From DASTPP01 sp035762175 (GTDB lineage: Bacteria > Myxococcota_A > Polyangia > Polyangiales > Polyangiaceae), in the NCBI GenBank assembly GCA_035762175.1, contig DASTPP010000148.1, positions 19,005-83,004 on the forward strand: DNA of 64,000 nt, written 5' to 3'. Numbering within the stretch: position 1 is the first letter of the stretch; each line of letters starts with the position of its first letter. The notes below the pieces were generated by a model. It saw only the letters and a list, made by a program, of their open reading frames with translations, had not been told where the DNA came from and searched no databases. A program made the translations under genes and the position numbers. Positions 27,590 through 36,729 of this stretch are shown here, piece after piece.

Positions 27590-28435
27590 TCACGAACCGG
27601 ACGCCGCGCGGGCCTGCGGCGAACGGGCCCGGCGGACCTGCCGTTGCTGCAGGTTGCTGTCGCGCTTCGCCCGCCCCGCGGCCTTGCGGGTCGACTTTCG
27701 AGACGGCCGGTCTCGGGCCGAGTCTTCGAGCGCCGACGTCAGGCCGGCCGTGTTCAGCTTCGTGTTGCGCCCCGCCGTCGACCCGCCGCCCGCGCGTCGG
27801 TCGGTGGCGCTGCGCCCCGGCTCGGCCGTGTCGACGGGTTGATCGCGGCGCCGCTTCTCGGGCCGGTCGGCCGCCCGGAGCAGGTTCTCCGTCGCGCGGC
27901 CCACCCGCCGGCCGATGAGGCTGCCTTCGGCCGGAGGCGGCGCCGGGTTGCGCTTCCGCCATCGCCCCGCCGTGGGCTCCGCCGCGGCAGCGACCGCGCT
28001 CGGCTTTTCGCCGCCCCCCCCGTCGTTACGGGAAGCCGCCCCGCCCTTCTCGAGCGCGCGCTGCACCGACCGGTCGACCCGGCGGAGCGCCCGCGCGAGC
28101 GCCACCTCAACGCTCTCGGCCTGCTCGGCGAACAGGACGCTGTCGAGCCCGCTCAGCACCACCTTGACTCGGCACACGATGTCGGCGCCCCCGCGAGGGC
28201 CGTTCTCGTCTTCCAGCCGGACGGAGACGCGCTCGATGTGCGGTGCGAACTTGCCGAGCTTCAGTCCGAAGCGCTCGCGCGCGCGGCCGCGCGTCGCCGC
28301 GTCGATCTCCAGGCCGACGGTACGAACGGTGAGCGGCGTATGAGCGGCCGAGGTTTGGCCTCGGGCGCGCTTATCCGCCCTCGGCATGGTCTCGGCGAAC
28401 GGGGTCCGGGCGTACATTTGCTCGCTGTCGGGCAT
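27590..28435 (-). CDS. HPF/RaiA-type ribosome hibernation factor with basic tail
   Basis: 281 residues from ATG 28435; upstream codons in the same frame are Arg-rich filler. Residues ~30-135 form the HPF S30AE fold (LTVRTVGLEIDAATRGRARERFGLKLGKFAPHIERVSVRLEDENGPRGGADIVCRVKVVLSG). In place of the dimerising C domain of long HPF, there is a ~145-residue Arg/Lys/Ser-rich tail (SLIGRRVGRATENLLRAADRPEKRRRDQPVDT ... RPSRKSTRKAAGRAKRDSNLQQRQVRRARS). The tail probably binds RNA. The factor should silence ribosomes in stress or stationary phase. The tail type is familiar from other proteobacterial relatives, from memory only. Confidence 0.82.
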   Translation of the reverse strand: MPDSEQMYARTPFAETMPRADKRARGQTSAAHTPLTVRTVGLEIDAATRGRARERFGLKLGKFAPHIERVSVRLEDENGPRGGADIVCRVKVVLSGLDSVLFAEQAESVEVALARALRRVDRSVQRALEKGGAASRNDGGGGEKPSAVAAAAEPTAGRWRKRNPAPPPAEGSLIGRRVGRATENLLRAADRPEKRRRDQPVDTAEPGRSATDRRAGGGSTAGRNTKLNTAGLTSALEDSARDRPSRKSTRKAAGRAKRDSNLQQRQVRRARSPQARAASGS

Positions 28436-28707
28436 GGGCTTGCTCGTTTTCTGGGGTAGGGGGTGGGGTCGCCCGGGGCCAATCCGTCGGGCAGGTGCCG
28501 AACGCCGCGCCCGCCCGAAGGCCTTTCTCGCCCCTCGGGCGCGCGGTCGACGCCGCGCCGGCTCCGTCCGTGCGACCCGACACTCGAGAAGCCGCCGTCG
28601 CCGCGCTCGACTTTTCTGCCGCTCGAGGCTGCAAGGTGGATGCCGCCGGCCCAGATGTCTTGCAGCCACCCCGATCGTCCGGCGTCCGGGGCCGCCAGTC
28701 GGGACGC

Positions 28708-30879
28708 TCAGAGCGCGGCCGAAGGCCCTTCGCCCGCGATGGCCGGAAGGCGCACCTTGAAGGCCGCGCCCTGCCCCTCGCCTTCGCTGTCGACGCCCAC
28801 CGTGCCGCCGTGGAGCTCGACGATGTGCTTGACGATGGCGAGCCCGAGCCCGAGCCCTCCGTGCGCCCGCGCCGAACTGCCGTCGGCTTGGTGAAAGCGC
28901 TCGAACACGAAGGGCAGGAACGACGCGTCGATGCCGCGCCCCGTGTCAGAAACCACCAGTTCGAGATCGCCGCCCGAAAGGCGCAGCCTGACCATGACCT
29001 TGCCGCCCTTGGGGGTGAACTTGATGGCGTTCGACAGGAGGTTCCACACCACTTGCTGCAAGCGGTCGGGGTCGGCCTGCAGGCTCGCCCCCGGCGCCTC
29101 GTCGGCCGTCTCGAGGCGAATCTGCTTGGCCTCGGCCGCCGGCCGCACGGCTTCGAGGGCCGCGTCGACCAAGCGCGCCGGCTCGACGGGCCCGGGCCGC
29201 AGCCGCAACTTGCCGGTGGTGATGCGCGCCACGTCGAGAATGTCTTCGATGAGCATCGATTGGGCTCGGGCGTTGCGCGCGATGATTTCGAGAGCTCGGC
29301 CCGCCTCGCCGCCCGGTACCTCGCCCCGCTGCAGAAGCTGTATCCAGCCCAGGATGGCGTTGAGCGGCGTCCGCAGTTCGTGCGAGACGATGGCCAAGAA
29401 CTCGTCCTTCGCCCGGCTCGCTTCTTCGGCCCGTTGCTTCTCCCGCCGCGCGGCGCCGAAGAGCGCCTCGTTCTCGATGGCCAGGGCCGCCCAGCGGCCG
29501 AGTCGCTCGGCGACGCGCAAATCGAGCTCGTCGTAGTGTCGGCCGTCGCCGACGAGGCCGAGGTCGAGGGTGCCGAAATTGCGCCCATTCGCCTCGAGCG
29601 GCACGTGCACCCAAGAGGTCGCCCCGAGCGCCCGAAGCAACGGGCCTCTCGCCGCGCCGCCGGCGTCTTCTTGCCCGCCGGCCTCGCCCCCCACCTCGGC
29701 CACGAGTCGCGCGCCGCCTTGGTGCAGCCCTGGCCCATGCATCGCCACCGAACCCCGTCGCCCCGCGACGTAGCGCTCGGCCGCCGCCCGAGCCGCCGCC
29801 TCCGCCCCCGCGTCGGAGTGCGCGACGGCCGCCACGCGCCAGCCCCCGGTCGCTTCGTCGACCTCGGAAACGACGCACCAATCGGCCAGGCCCTTGAGCG
29901 CCGCGCGCGCGACGCATTCGGCCGACCCGCCCCGCTCGCGCGAGGCCGCGAGGTCGGTGCCGGCGCGCACGAGGAAGTGCTCGGCGTCTTCGGCCCGCTT
30001 CTGCTCGTGAATGTCGGTGGCCGTGCCCACCCACGCGACGGGTCGCCCTCGCGCTTCGCGCATCACCGCGAACCGCACCAGGTGCCACCGGTACGCCCCG
30101 TCGCCCGACCGGCGCAGCCGAGCGGGCACTTCGAACGGCTCGGCCGACTCGAGCGCGGCCGTCTTGCGGTCAAGGTAGAGCTTGGCATCGTCGGGGTGCA
30201 TTGCCGGCAGCCACCCCTCCGACCGCAGCGCCTCGGGGCCGAGACCCAAGTACGTGCGGGCCCGTTCGTTGCAATAGGACAAGTGGCCGTCCGGCCCGAA
30301 CGCCCACACCAGTTGCGGGATCGCTTCGGCCAGAAGCCGGTACGCCCGCTCGCTGGCGGCCACCTGCTCGAGCAATGCCGCCCGCTCGCGCTCGACGCGC
30401 CGGCGCTCTTCGAGCGCCCGCTGCAGCATGGCGACCTGCTCGCGCGCGAGCGCGCCGTTCGCCTCCGCCCGGCGCCTCTGCGCCCGCATCGACCCGCCGA
30501 GCGCGCTGATGACCGACGCCTCGGCGCCGAAGAGGACGAGCAAGGCGACCGACTCGGCCCCGCTCGGCACGAGCGACCCCGCCGGCGGCAGGAAGAAGAA
30601 GCTGCCCGCCAGCGCGGCGAGCCCGGTCGCGACGAGGCCGCCCCGGAGCCCCGCCAGCCACGCGCTCGCCGCGACGGCGAGAAAGTAAAGCCGGAAGGGC
30701 ACGGCCGGGCCGAGGTACGGCACGAGCGCGAAGCGCGCGACCGTCGCGACGAGGGTCGAGGCGGCGGCCGCCGCGATCGCCGGCCCCCACGCGTCGCTCG
30801 CGGCCCCGGAGGGGCCCTTGGGTAGCGACAGCTCCATGACCGAGAAGGATAGTCGTCGGGCGCGCCGATGCATCGACAT
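28708..30879 (-). CDS. Hybrid-input sensor histidine kinase (DUF4118-like TM, PAS, GAF, HisKA, HATPase)
   Basis: 723 residues; a second in-frame ATG (30837) 14 codons in is an equally plausible start because neither has a strong Shine-Dalgarno. The N terminus has four close TM helices resembling DUF4118 (RFALVPYLGPAVPFRLYFLAVAASAWLAG; GSFFFLPPAGS). Then come a coiled coil, a PAS domain (LLAEAIPQLVWAFGPDGHLSYCNERARTYLG) with PAC, and a GAF-like domain (~350-500). HisKA follows with FLAIVSHELRTPLNAILGW, then HATPase with NLLSNAIKFTP, DTGRGID and GGLGLGLAIVKHIVELHGG. There is no receiver domain and no adjacent regulator, so it is an orphan kinase. Confidence 0.88.
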   Translation of the reverse strand: MSMHRRARRLSFSVMELSLPKGPSGAASDAWGPAIAAAAASTLVATVARFALVPYLGPAVPFRLYFLAVAASAWLAGLRGGLVATGLAALAGSFFFLPPAGSLVPSGAESVALLVLFGAEASVISALGGSMRAQRRRAEANGALAREQVAMLQRALEERRRVERERAALLEQVAASERAYRLLAEAIPQLVWAFGPDGHLSYCNERARTYLGLGPEALRSEGWLPAMHPDDAKLYLDRKTAALESAEPFEVPARLRRSGDGAYRWHLVRFAVMREARGRPVAWVGTATDIHEQKRAEDAEHFLVRAGTDLAASRERGGSAECVARAALKGLADWCVVSEVDEATGGWRVAAVAHSDAGAEAAARAAAERYVAGRRGSVAMHGPGLHQGGARLVAEVGGEAGGQEDAGGAARGPLLRALGATSWVHVPLEANGRNFGTLDLGLVGDGRHYDELDLRVAERLGRWAALAIENEALFGAARREKQRAEEASRAKDEFLAIVSHELRTPLNAILGWIQLLQRGEVPGGEAGRALEIIARNARAQSMLIEDILDVARITTGKLRLRPGPVEPARLVDAALEAVRPAAEAKQIRLETADEAPGASLQADPDRLQQVVWNLLSNAIKFTPKGGKVMVRLRLSGGDLELVVSDTGRGIDASFLPFVFERFHQADGSSARAHGGLGLGLAIVKHIVELHGGTVGVDSEGEGQGAAFKVRLPAIAGEGPSAAL

Positions 30880-30967
30880 CGTCAGCAGAAACGCCTCGCT
30901 GCGACGTCAGCTCGCGCCGGCGGGCCCGTCGGCGATCCCCGACGTCGTGCCGCGCGACGCCGGCGGT

Positions 30968-32320
30968 TCAGCGCAACGGGTGCTCACTACCCTGCGGAGG
31001 CGGCCGCAGGCGAAGCCTCACCGCGCGGGCACACGCCTCGAGCGCCTCGCGATCCTCGGCGGCCTGTACGCTCGCGCTGACCGTCCCGCAGATTAGCTCG
31101 AGCTCGTGAAGCAGCGCGCGCCGCCGGCGCGCGTTGCGCGTGAAGTGCGCCACCTCGCCGAGGGCTTCGATCAGGCCGCGCAGCACCGTCACGTTGCCCG
31201 CGGCGTTGCGCCGCAGCGGCCCGAACGCGAGCGCCACGAACCGCGCGAAGTCGACCTCGCGGGCGAGCACGCGCGCCACGCCGCCGTCGAAGCGGTGGGG
31301 CGTCTCGACGCGGCGGCCGGCCAGGTTCGCCAGCACCGCCGTGACGTGCAAGAGCGCGTCGCCCGCGGTGGTCGTGTCGTTGACGCCCGGCGACAGGGCC
31401 TTGAGCGCGATGTCGACGAGCACCTGCAGGCCGAACGCCGCGTCTTGCTCGATCGTGCGGTGGTCGTGCACCTCGAAGCACCCGCCGAGCGCGCGGCAGA
31501 GGTCCGCGTCGGGCGGCGCCCCGCCGACGTACGCCAGCGCCCCCCGCGCCACGACGAAGTCGCCGACGCCGCGCTCGAGCCGTACCACGACGTCGCGGGC
31601 GCGCGCGAGCCCGGCCAGCCGCTCGAAGTCGGCGTGCTGGACGTAGCCCGACCGGCGCGCCGGCACCGCGTGCCACGCCAGGTCGGGCGTCGCGGGCGGC
31701 CCGCCCGCGCCCCCGGGGTCGTCGGGCTCGTCGGCGTCGGGGAAGAGCGCTTCGACCACCTCGTCGGTCTCGCGCCGCAGGTTCGTCAAGATCGTGGCGA
31801 CTTGAATCGAACTCGCGACGTGGTCGATGAACACGATGAGCAGCACGACGCCGGCGAGCGCCAGGAAGAAGGCGAAGAGGACCGCGAGCGAGGGGACGAA
31901 CTGACCCTCGTCGCCGCCGCGTACCGTGCGCAACACCACGAGGCAGTAGGCGAACGCGCCGAGGAAGGTGCCGAGCACGACCTGGTTGAAGCGGTCGCGC
32001 TTGAACGTGCGGAGCATGCGCGGCGAGTACTGGCTCGAGGCGAGCGTGAGCGTGACCATCGTGATGGAGAACGTCAGGCCCGCCACCGTGATCATCGAGC
32101 CGGCGATGGCCTGCAGCATGCCGCGCGAGCCCTCGGCGCCGGCGCCGAAGAGCCGAGGCAGGCGCGCGCCCAGGTCGACCGTGAGCCGCGCGTCGAGCTC
32201 GACCAGGCCGACCGCGAGCCCGACGGCGAGCGCGACGAGCGTCGCGGGCAGGAACCAGAGCGTGCTCAACAGCCGGTCGACGAGCGCAAGCGGGCGGGAG
32301 GGGGCGCTGAGACGCTTCAT
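30968..32320 (-). CDS. DUF2254 family membrane protein
   Basis: 450 residues with four N-terminal TM helices (WFLPATLVALAVGLAVGLVELDARL; MLQAIAGSMITVAGLTFSITMVTLTLASSQYSPRML; VVLGTFLGAFAYCLVVL; SLAVLFAFFLALAGVVLLIVFIDHVASSIQ) and a ~260-residue soluble part with LVDIALKALSPGVNDTTTAGDALLHV. These are hallmark DUF2254 segments. Function is unestablished; the conserved SPGVND block is typical of the family. The gene precedes the orphan kinase on the same strand by 88 bp, so the two may be co-transcribed. Confidence 0.88.
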   Translation of the reverse strand: MKRLSAPSRPLALVDRLLSTLWFLPATLVALAVGLAVGLVELDARLTVDLGARLPRLFGAGAEGSRGMLQAIAGSMITVAGLTFSITMVTLTLASSQYSPRMLRTFKRDRFNQVVLGTFLGAFAYCLVVLRTVRGGDEGQFVPSLAVLFAFFLALAGVVLLIVFIDHVASSIQVATILTNLRRETDEVVEALFPDADEPDDPGGAGGPPATPDLAWHAVPARRSGYVQHADFERLAGLARARDVVVRLERGVGDFVVARGALAYVGGAPPDADLCRALGGCFEVHDHRTIEQDAAFGLQVLVDIALKALSPGVNDTTTAGDALLHVTAVLANLAGRRVETPHRFDGGVARVLAREVDFARFVALAFGPLRRNAAGNVTVLRGLIEALGEVAHFTRNARRRRALLHELELICGTVSASVQAAEDREALEACARAVRLRLRPPPQGSEHPLR

Positions 32321-32768
32321 GACGTCGAGCGCTGCCTCACCCCACGGGGCAGGCGGGAGGGGGGGCGGGGCGAGTCGGCATGCCCTTCGTTATAGCCCGC
32401 CTCCCGGTAGCCGCACGGGGCGCCTCCCTTCTCCGAGGGACGTACGCGCCCTCGTCGCGCCCCGCGCGGCGCCATCTCGTGCAGGCCCCGCCTCGCATGT
32501 CCGTCGACGCTGTCGCGCTCTCGACCCGCGGAACGATCGTGCTGCGTTCGATTCCGGTGGCAGAAGCGCCCTCGGCGTCTACCTTCCGCCTCATGGCCTT
32601 CCCGAACTCGATGCCGCTCCGCGGCCCGTCCGAAGGGCGCCCGCGCCGGCGGGGGCGACGCCCGGGCCCGGCGTTGGCCGCGTCCCACCCCGTCCGGGGG
32701 CTCGGGGGCACGCGCCGGGCCACGTGTCGCGGCGGCCGACCCACGTCCGTCGAGCCGGGGGCTAGACC
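32321..32768. other. Divergent intergenic region, nothing recognised
   Basis: About 450 bp between the DUF2254 gene (minus) and the second nhaA (plus). It must hold both promoters, but no clear -35/-10 or -24/-12 pair stands out. The three-block element of the other antiporters is absent. Confidence 0.4.
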
Positions 32769-34187
<1,419 letters not shown>

Positions 34188-34264
34188 GCCAACCGGGCTG
34201 CCGCCGCCGGGGCGCGGGGCCGACCGGCCCAATGGCTCTCGGCCCCGAGGGGCGCGAGCCGACG

Positions 34265-35629
34265 TCAAGGGCCGGCCCGCAGGGGCAGCCTTACAACGAA
34301 GCGCGCGCCGCCGGCATAGGCGGGGTCGAGCGAGACATCGCCGCCGTGCGAGCGGGCGATCTCGCGGGCGATGGCCAGGCCCAGGCCGGTGCCGCGGACG
34401 CCCCCGCCGCGGGCGCGCGGGCTGCGGTAGAAGGGCTCGAAGACCGTTTCGCGCTCGTCGGGGTCGACGCCCGGCCCGTCGTCTTCGACGGCGAGGGTGG
34501 CCGCGCCGGGCGCGGTGCCGAGGCGCACGCGCACGCGGCCCGCGGGCCTGCCGTGGCGGATCGCGTTCTCGACGAGGTTGCGCGCCAGGCGGTAGAGGTC
34601 GCCTTCGTGGCCGAAGACGGGCGGGGCGGCCCCTTCGAGCGCGAGCGCGGCGCCGGCGGCGTGCGCCTCGTCGGCGACGGCGCAGAAGACGTCGTCGACG
34701 AGCTGCGCGAGTTCGACCTCGCTGGTGCCGCGGCCCGGGGCCGTGCCGAGGCTGGCGAACGCGAGCAAGTCGTTGGCGAGCTCGGTGAGGCGGCTCGTCT
34801 CTTCGAGCGCCTCGCCGATGGCCTCGCGGTACTCTTCGGCGGCGCGGGGCCGGGCGACGGCGCGCTGCAGCTCGCCCGAGAGCGAGGTGAGCGGCGAGCG
34901 CAGCTCGTGGGCGGCGTGGGCGACGAAGCGCTGTTGGGCCCGCACGAGGTGCTCAAGCCGCTCGACCATGCGGTTGATGTCGGCCGTGAGTTGCTTGTCG
35001 TCGGCGGGGCGCCCGCTCTCGTCGAGCCTCGCCTCGAGCTCGCCGCCGGCGACGCGGTGGGCGAGCGCCCGCAGGGCCTCGTGCTGGCGGGTCATGCGGC
35101 CGACGAACCACGAAGCGCTGAAGGCCGCCCAGAGCGAGCCGAGGGCGAAGACGAGCCCCATGGCGCGGGCGAGCAGGCGGGCGTCGCCGTCGATGTCGGC
35201 GCGCGTGGTGGCCACGAGCACGGTCAGCTCGCCCCCGGGCACCTCGCGCAGGACGCCGCGAAACCGGCGCCCGCCCGCGTCGAAGTCGAAGACCTCGGGG
35301 GGGTCGCCGCCGCGCAGCGCCTCGAGCGGCGGCGGCTCGACGACGGCGTCGGTCTTCGAGACGGGGCGGCCGCCGGCGCCGTAGACGACCGTGAAGTTGG
35401 GCAGCTCGACGTCGTTCGCGACGGGGCCCGGGTGCTCGGGCAGCCGCGGCGGGGGCGGGCCGGCGCGGGCGGTCTCGCGGGCGATCTGGGCGGCGAGCTC
35501 GACGAGCGCGCGGTCGAGCTGGCGGCGCTGGGCGTCGTTGAACGCGAACCACAGCGCCGCGAGGGCGCCGCCGAGCGCGAGCATGGTCATGCCCGTGACG
35601 GCGCCGACGAGGCGACGGCGTAGGCTCAC
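34265..35629 (-). CDS. HAMP sensor histidine kinase, metal-type two-component system
   Basis: 454 residues. TM1 is LRRRLVGAVTGMTMLALGGALAALWFAF, then a ~115-residue periplasmic domain, TM2 RAMGLVFALGSLWAAFSASWFVG and HAMP. HisKA has FVAHAAHELRSPLTSLSGELQRAV and the HATPase has NLVENAIRHG, DDGPGVD and GTGLGLAIAREIARSHGG. It is divergent from the OmpR-type regulator gene, an unusual arrangement for a cognate pair. The shared gap holds a CusR/CopR-like palindrome, so both are probably autoregulated. It resembles CusS/CopS-type kinases in layout; the sensed ion is not evident, and few His or Met are visible in the periplasmic part. Confidence 0.87.
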   Translation of the reverse strand: MSLRRRLVGAVTGMTMLALGGALAALWFAFNDAQRRQLDRALVELAAQIARETARAGPPPPRLPEHPGPVANDVELPNFTVVYGAGGRPVSKTDAVVEPPPLEALRGGDPPEVFDFDAGGRRFRGVLREVPGGELTVLVATTRADIDGDARLLARAMGLVFALGSLWAAFSASWFVGRMTRQHEALRALAHRVAGGELEARLDESGRPADDKQLTADINRMVERLEHLVRAQQRFVAHAAHELRSPLTSLSGELQRAVARPRAAEEYREAIGEALEETSRLTELANDLLAFASLGTAPGRGTSEVELAQLVDDVFCAVADEAHAAGAALALEGAAPPVFGHEGDLYRLARNLVENAIRHGRPAGRVRVRLGTAPGAATLAVEDDGPGVDPDERETVFEPFYRSPRARGGGVRGTGLGLAIAREIARSHGGDVSLDPAYAGGARFVVRLPLRAGP

Positions 35630-35746
35630 GCGGGGCCCCCTCGTCGGCGGACGGTGGCGGCGGGCGAAGGCGACATGGGACGAGAACGACTAGCGCGCCG
35701 AGAGGCGGCGGCAAGGGTCCGCGCGGGGCCTGGGCGGGGCCGTCAG

Positions 35747-35762
35747 ATGACATGGATGTCAT
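35747..35762. promoter_or_regulatory. CusR/CopR-like operator between divergent kinase and regulator genes
   Basis: ATGACATGGATGTCAT is a perfect 7-bp inverted repeat with a 2-base centre. It contains TGACA-N4-TGTCA, the core of the known CusR/CopR boxes. It lies about 118 bp from the kinase start and 52 bp from the regulator start. Confidence 0.65.
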
Positions 35763-35813
35763 AATGGGGCGGCCGCTCGGCGGCGCGCGGGGCGCGTGAT
35801 AAGTGGTGAGGCG

Positions 35814-36515
35814 GTGGACATCCTCGTCGTCGAAGACGACCTCAAGGTCGCGCGCGTGTTGCAGCGCTCGCTGGCCGAAGAGGGGTTCACCGTCGACACG
35901 TGCGCGACGTGCCACGAGGCGCTCCTGCGCGCCGGCTCGCACCCCTACGACCTGCTCGTGCTCGACTGGATGCTCCCCGACGGCGACGGCCTCGGCGTCT
36001 GCCGGGCGCTGCGCGGACGGGGCTCGACGGTGCCGATCTTGATGCTGACGGCGCGCGGCGAGGTGGCCGATCGGGTGGGCGGCCTCGAGGCGGGGGCCGA
36101 CGACTACTTGGTCAAGCCCTTCGTCTTGGCCGAGCTCGTGGCGCGCATTCGCGCCCTGTTGCGGCGCACCGCGGGGGCGGCCGGGGTGCTCCGGGTGGGC
36201 GCGTTGCGCATCGACCGGGTCGCCCAGGGCGTTACGGTCGACGGGCGGCCGCTCGAGCTCCGCGGGCGCGAGTACGCGCTCTTGCTGCTGCTCGCCGCCC
36301 GCGGGGGCGAGGCCGTGTCCCGCGCCGAAATCCTGCGCGAGGTCTGGGGCATGACGCGCGACCCGGGCTCGAACGTGCTCGAGGTCCACGTGCGGCGCCT
36401 GCGCGAAAACCTCGGGCCGTTCGCCTGGATGGTCGCCACGGTGCGCGGCGTCGGCTACCGCCTGCTGGCCGAGCGCCCCGCGGCCCGCCCCGACGGCGGC
36501 GGCCCGGCTGCGTAA
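35814..36515 (+). CDS. OmpR-family response regulator (CusR/CopR/CzcR-like)
   Basis: 233 residues from GTG 35814, chosen because it gives the usual MDILVVEDD-type beginning with GTGAGG just upstream; an in-frame GTG at 35796 adds six residues. The receiver has VVEDD, the phospho-Asp in LLVLDWMLPDGDG, the LTA Thr and the conserved LVKPF Lys. The winged-helix domain has LRIDRVAQGVTVDGRPLELRGREYALLLLLA and NVLEVHVRRLRENLG ... VRGVGYRL. The subfamily is inferred from two matching operator boxes, one before this gene and one before the HME pump. It probably activates the pump, itself and the divergent kinase. Confidence 0.9.
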   Translation: MDILVVEDDLKVARVLQRSLAEEGFTVDTCATCHEALLRAGSHPYDLLVLDWMLPDGDGLGVCRALRGRGSTVPILMLTARGEVADRVGGLEAGADDYLVKPFVLAELVARIRALLRRTAGAAGVLRVGALRIDRVAQGVTVDGRPLELRGREYALLLLLAARGGEAVSRAEILREVWGMTRDPGSNVLEVHVRRLRENLGPFAWMVATVRGVGYRLLAERPAARPDGGGPAA

Positions 36516-36577
36516 GGGCGGCGTGGCCCCGTGCGGCCCCGCCGCGCCGTCGCCGCCGGCGCGGTAGCGCCGGCCGA

Positions 36578-36593
36578 ATGACATCGGTGTCAC
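36578..36593. promoter_or_regulatory. CusR/CopR-like operator upstream of the HME pump
   Basis: ATGACATCGGTGTCAC, an imperfect copy of the box at 35747 with TGACA-N4-TGTCA retained. It lies 137 bp before ATG 36730 in the 214-bp gap after the regulator gene. Confidence 0.6.
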
Positions 36594-36729
36594 AATGCGT
36601 GGGCCGCGTTGCCCGGGGCGGGGTGACGATGCTTAGGTCCTGTGCGTCGGGTGGCCGCGCGCCCTCGCCCGCCGCCCATGTTCCCGGCGGCGCGGGGCGC
36701 GCGGCCGCCGGGCACCAATCGGCCTCTCC

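Noticed and set aside
32640..32768. Search for the antiporter three-block element before the second nhaA
   Set aside because: Only CCCCGTCCGG resembles part of it; the 15-mer and the TTGGACA-N13-TTCGC spacing are absent.
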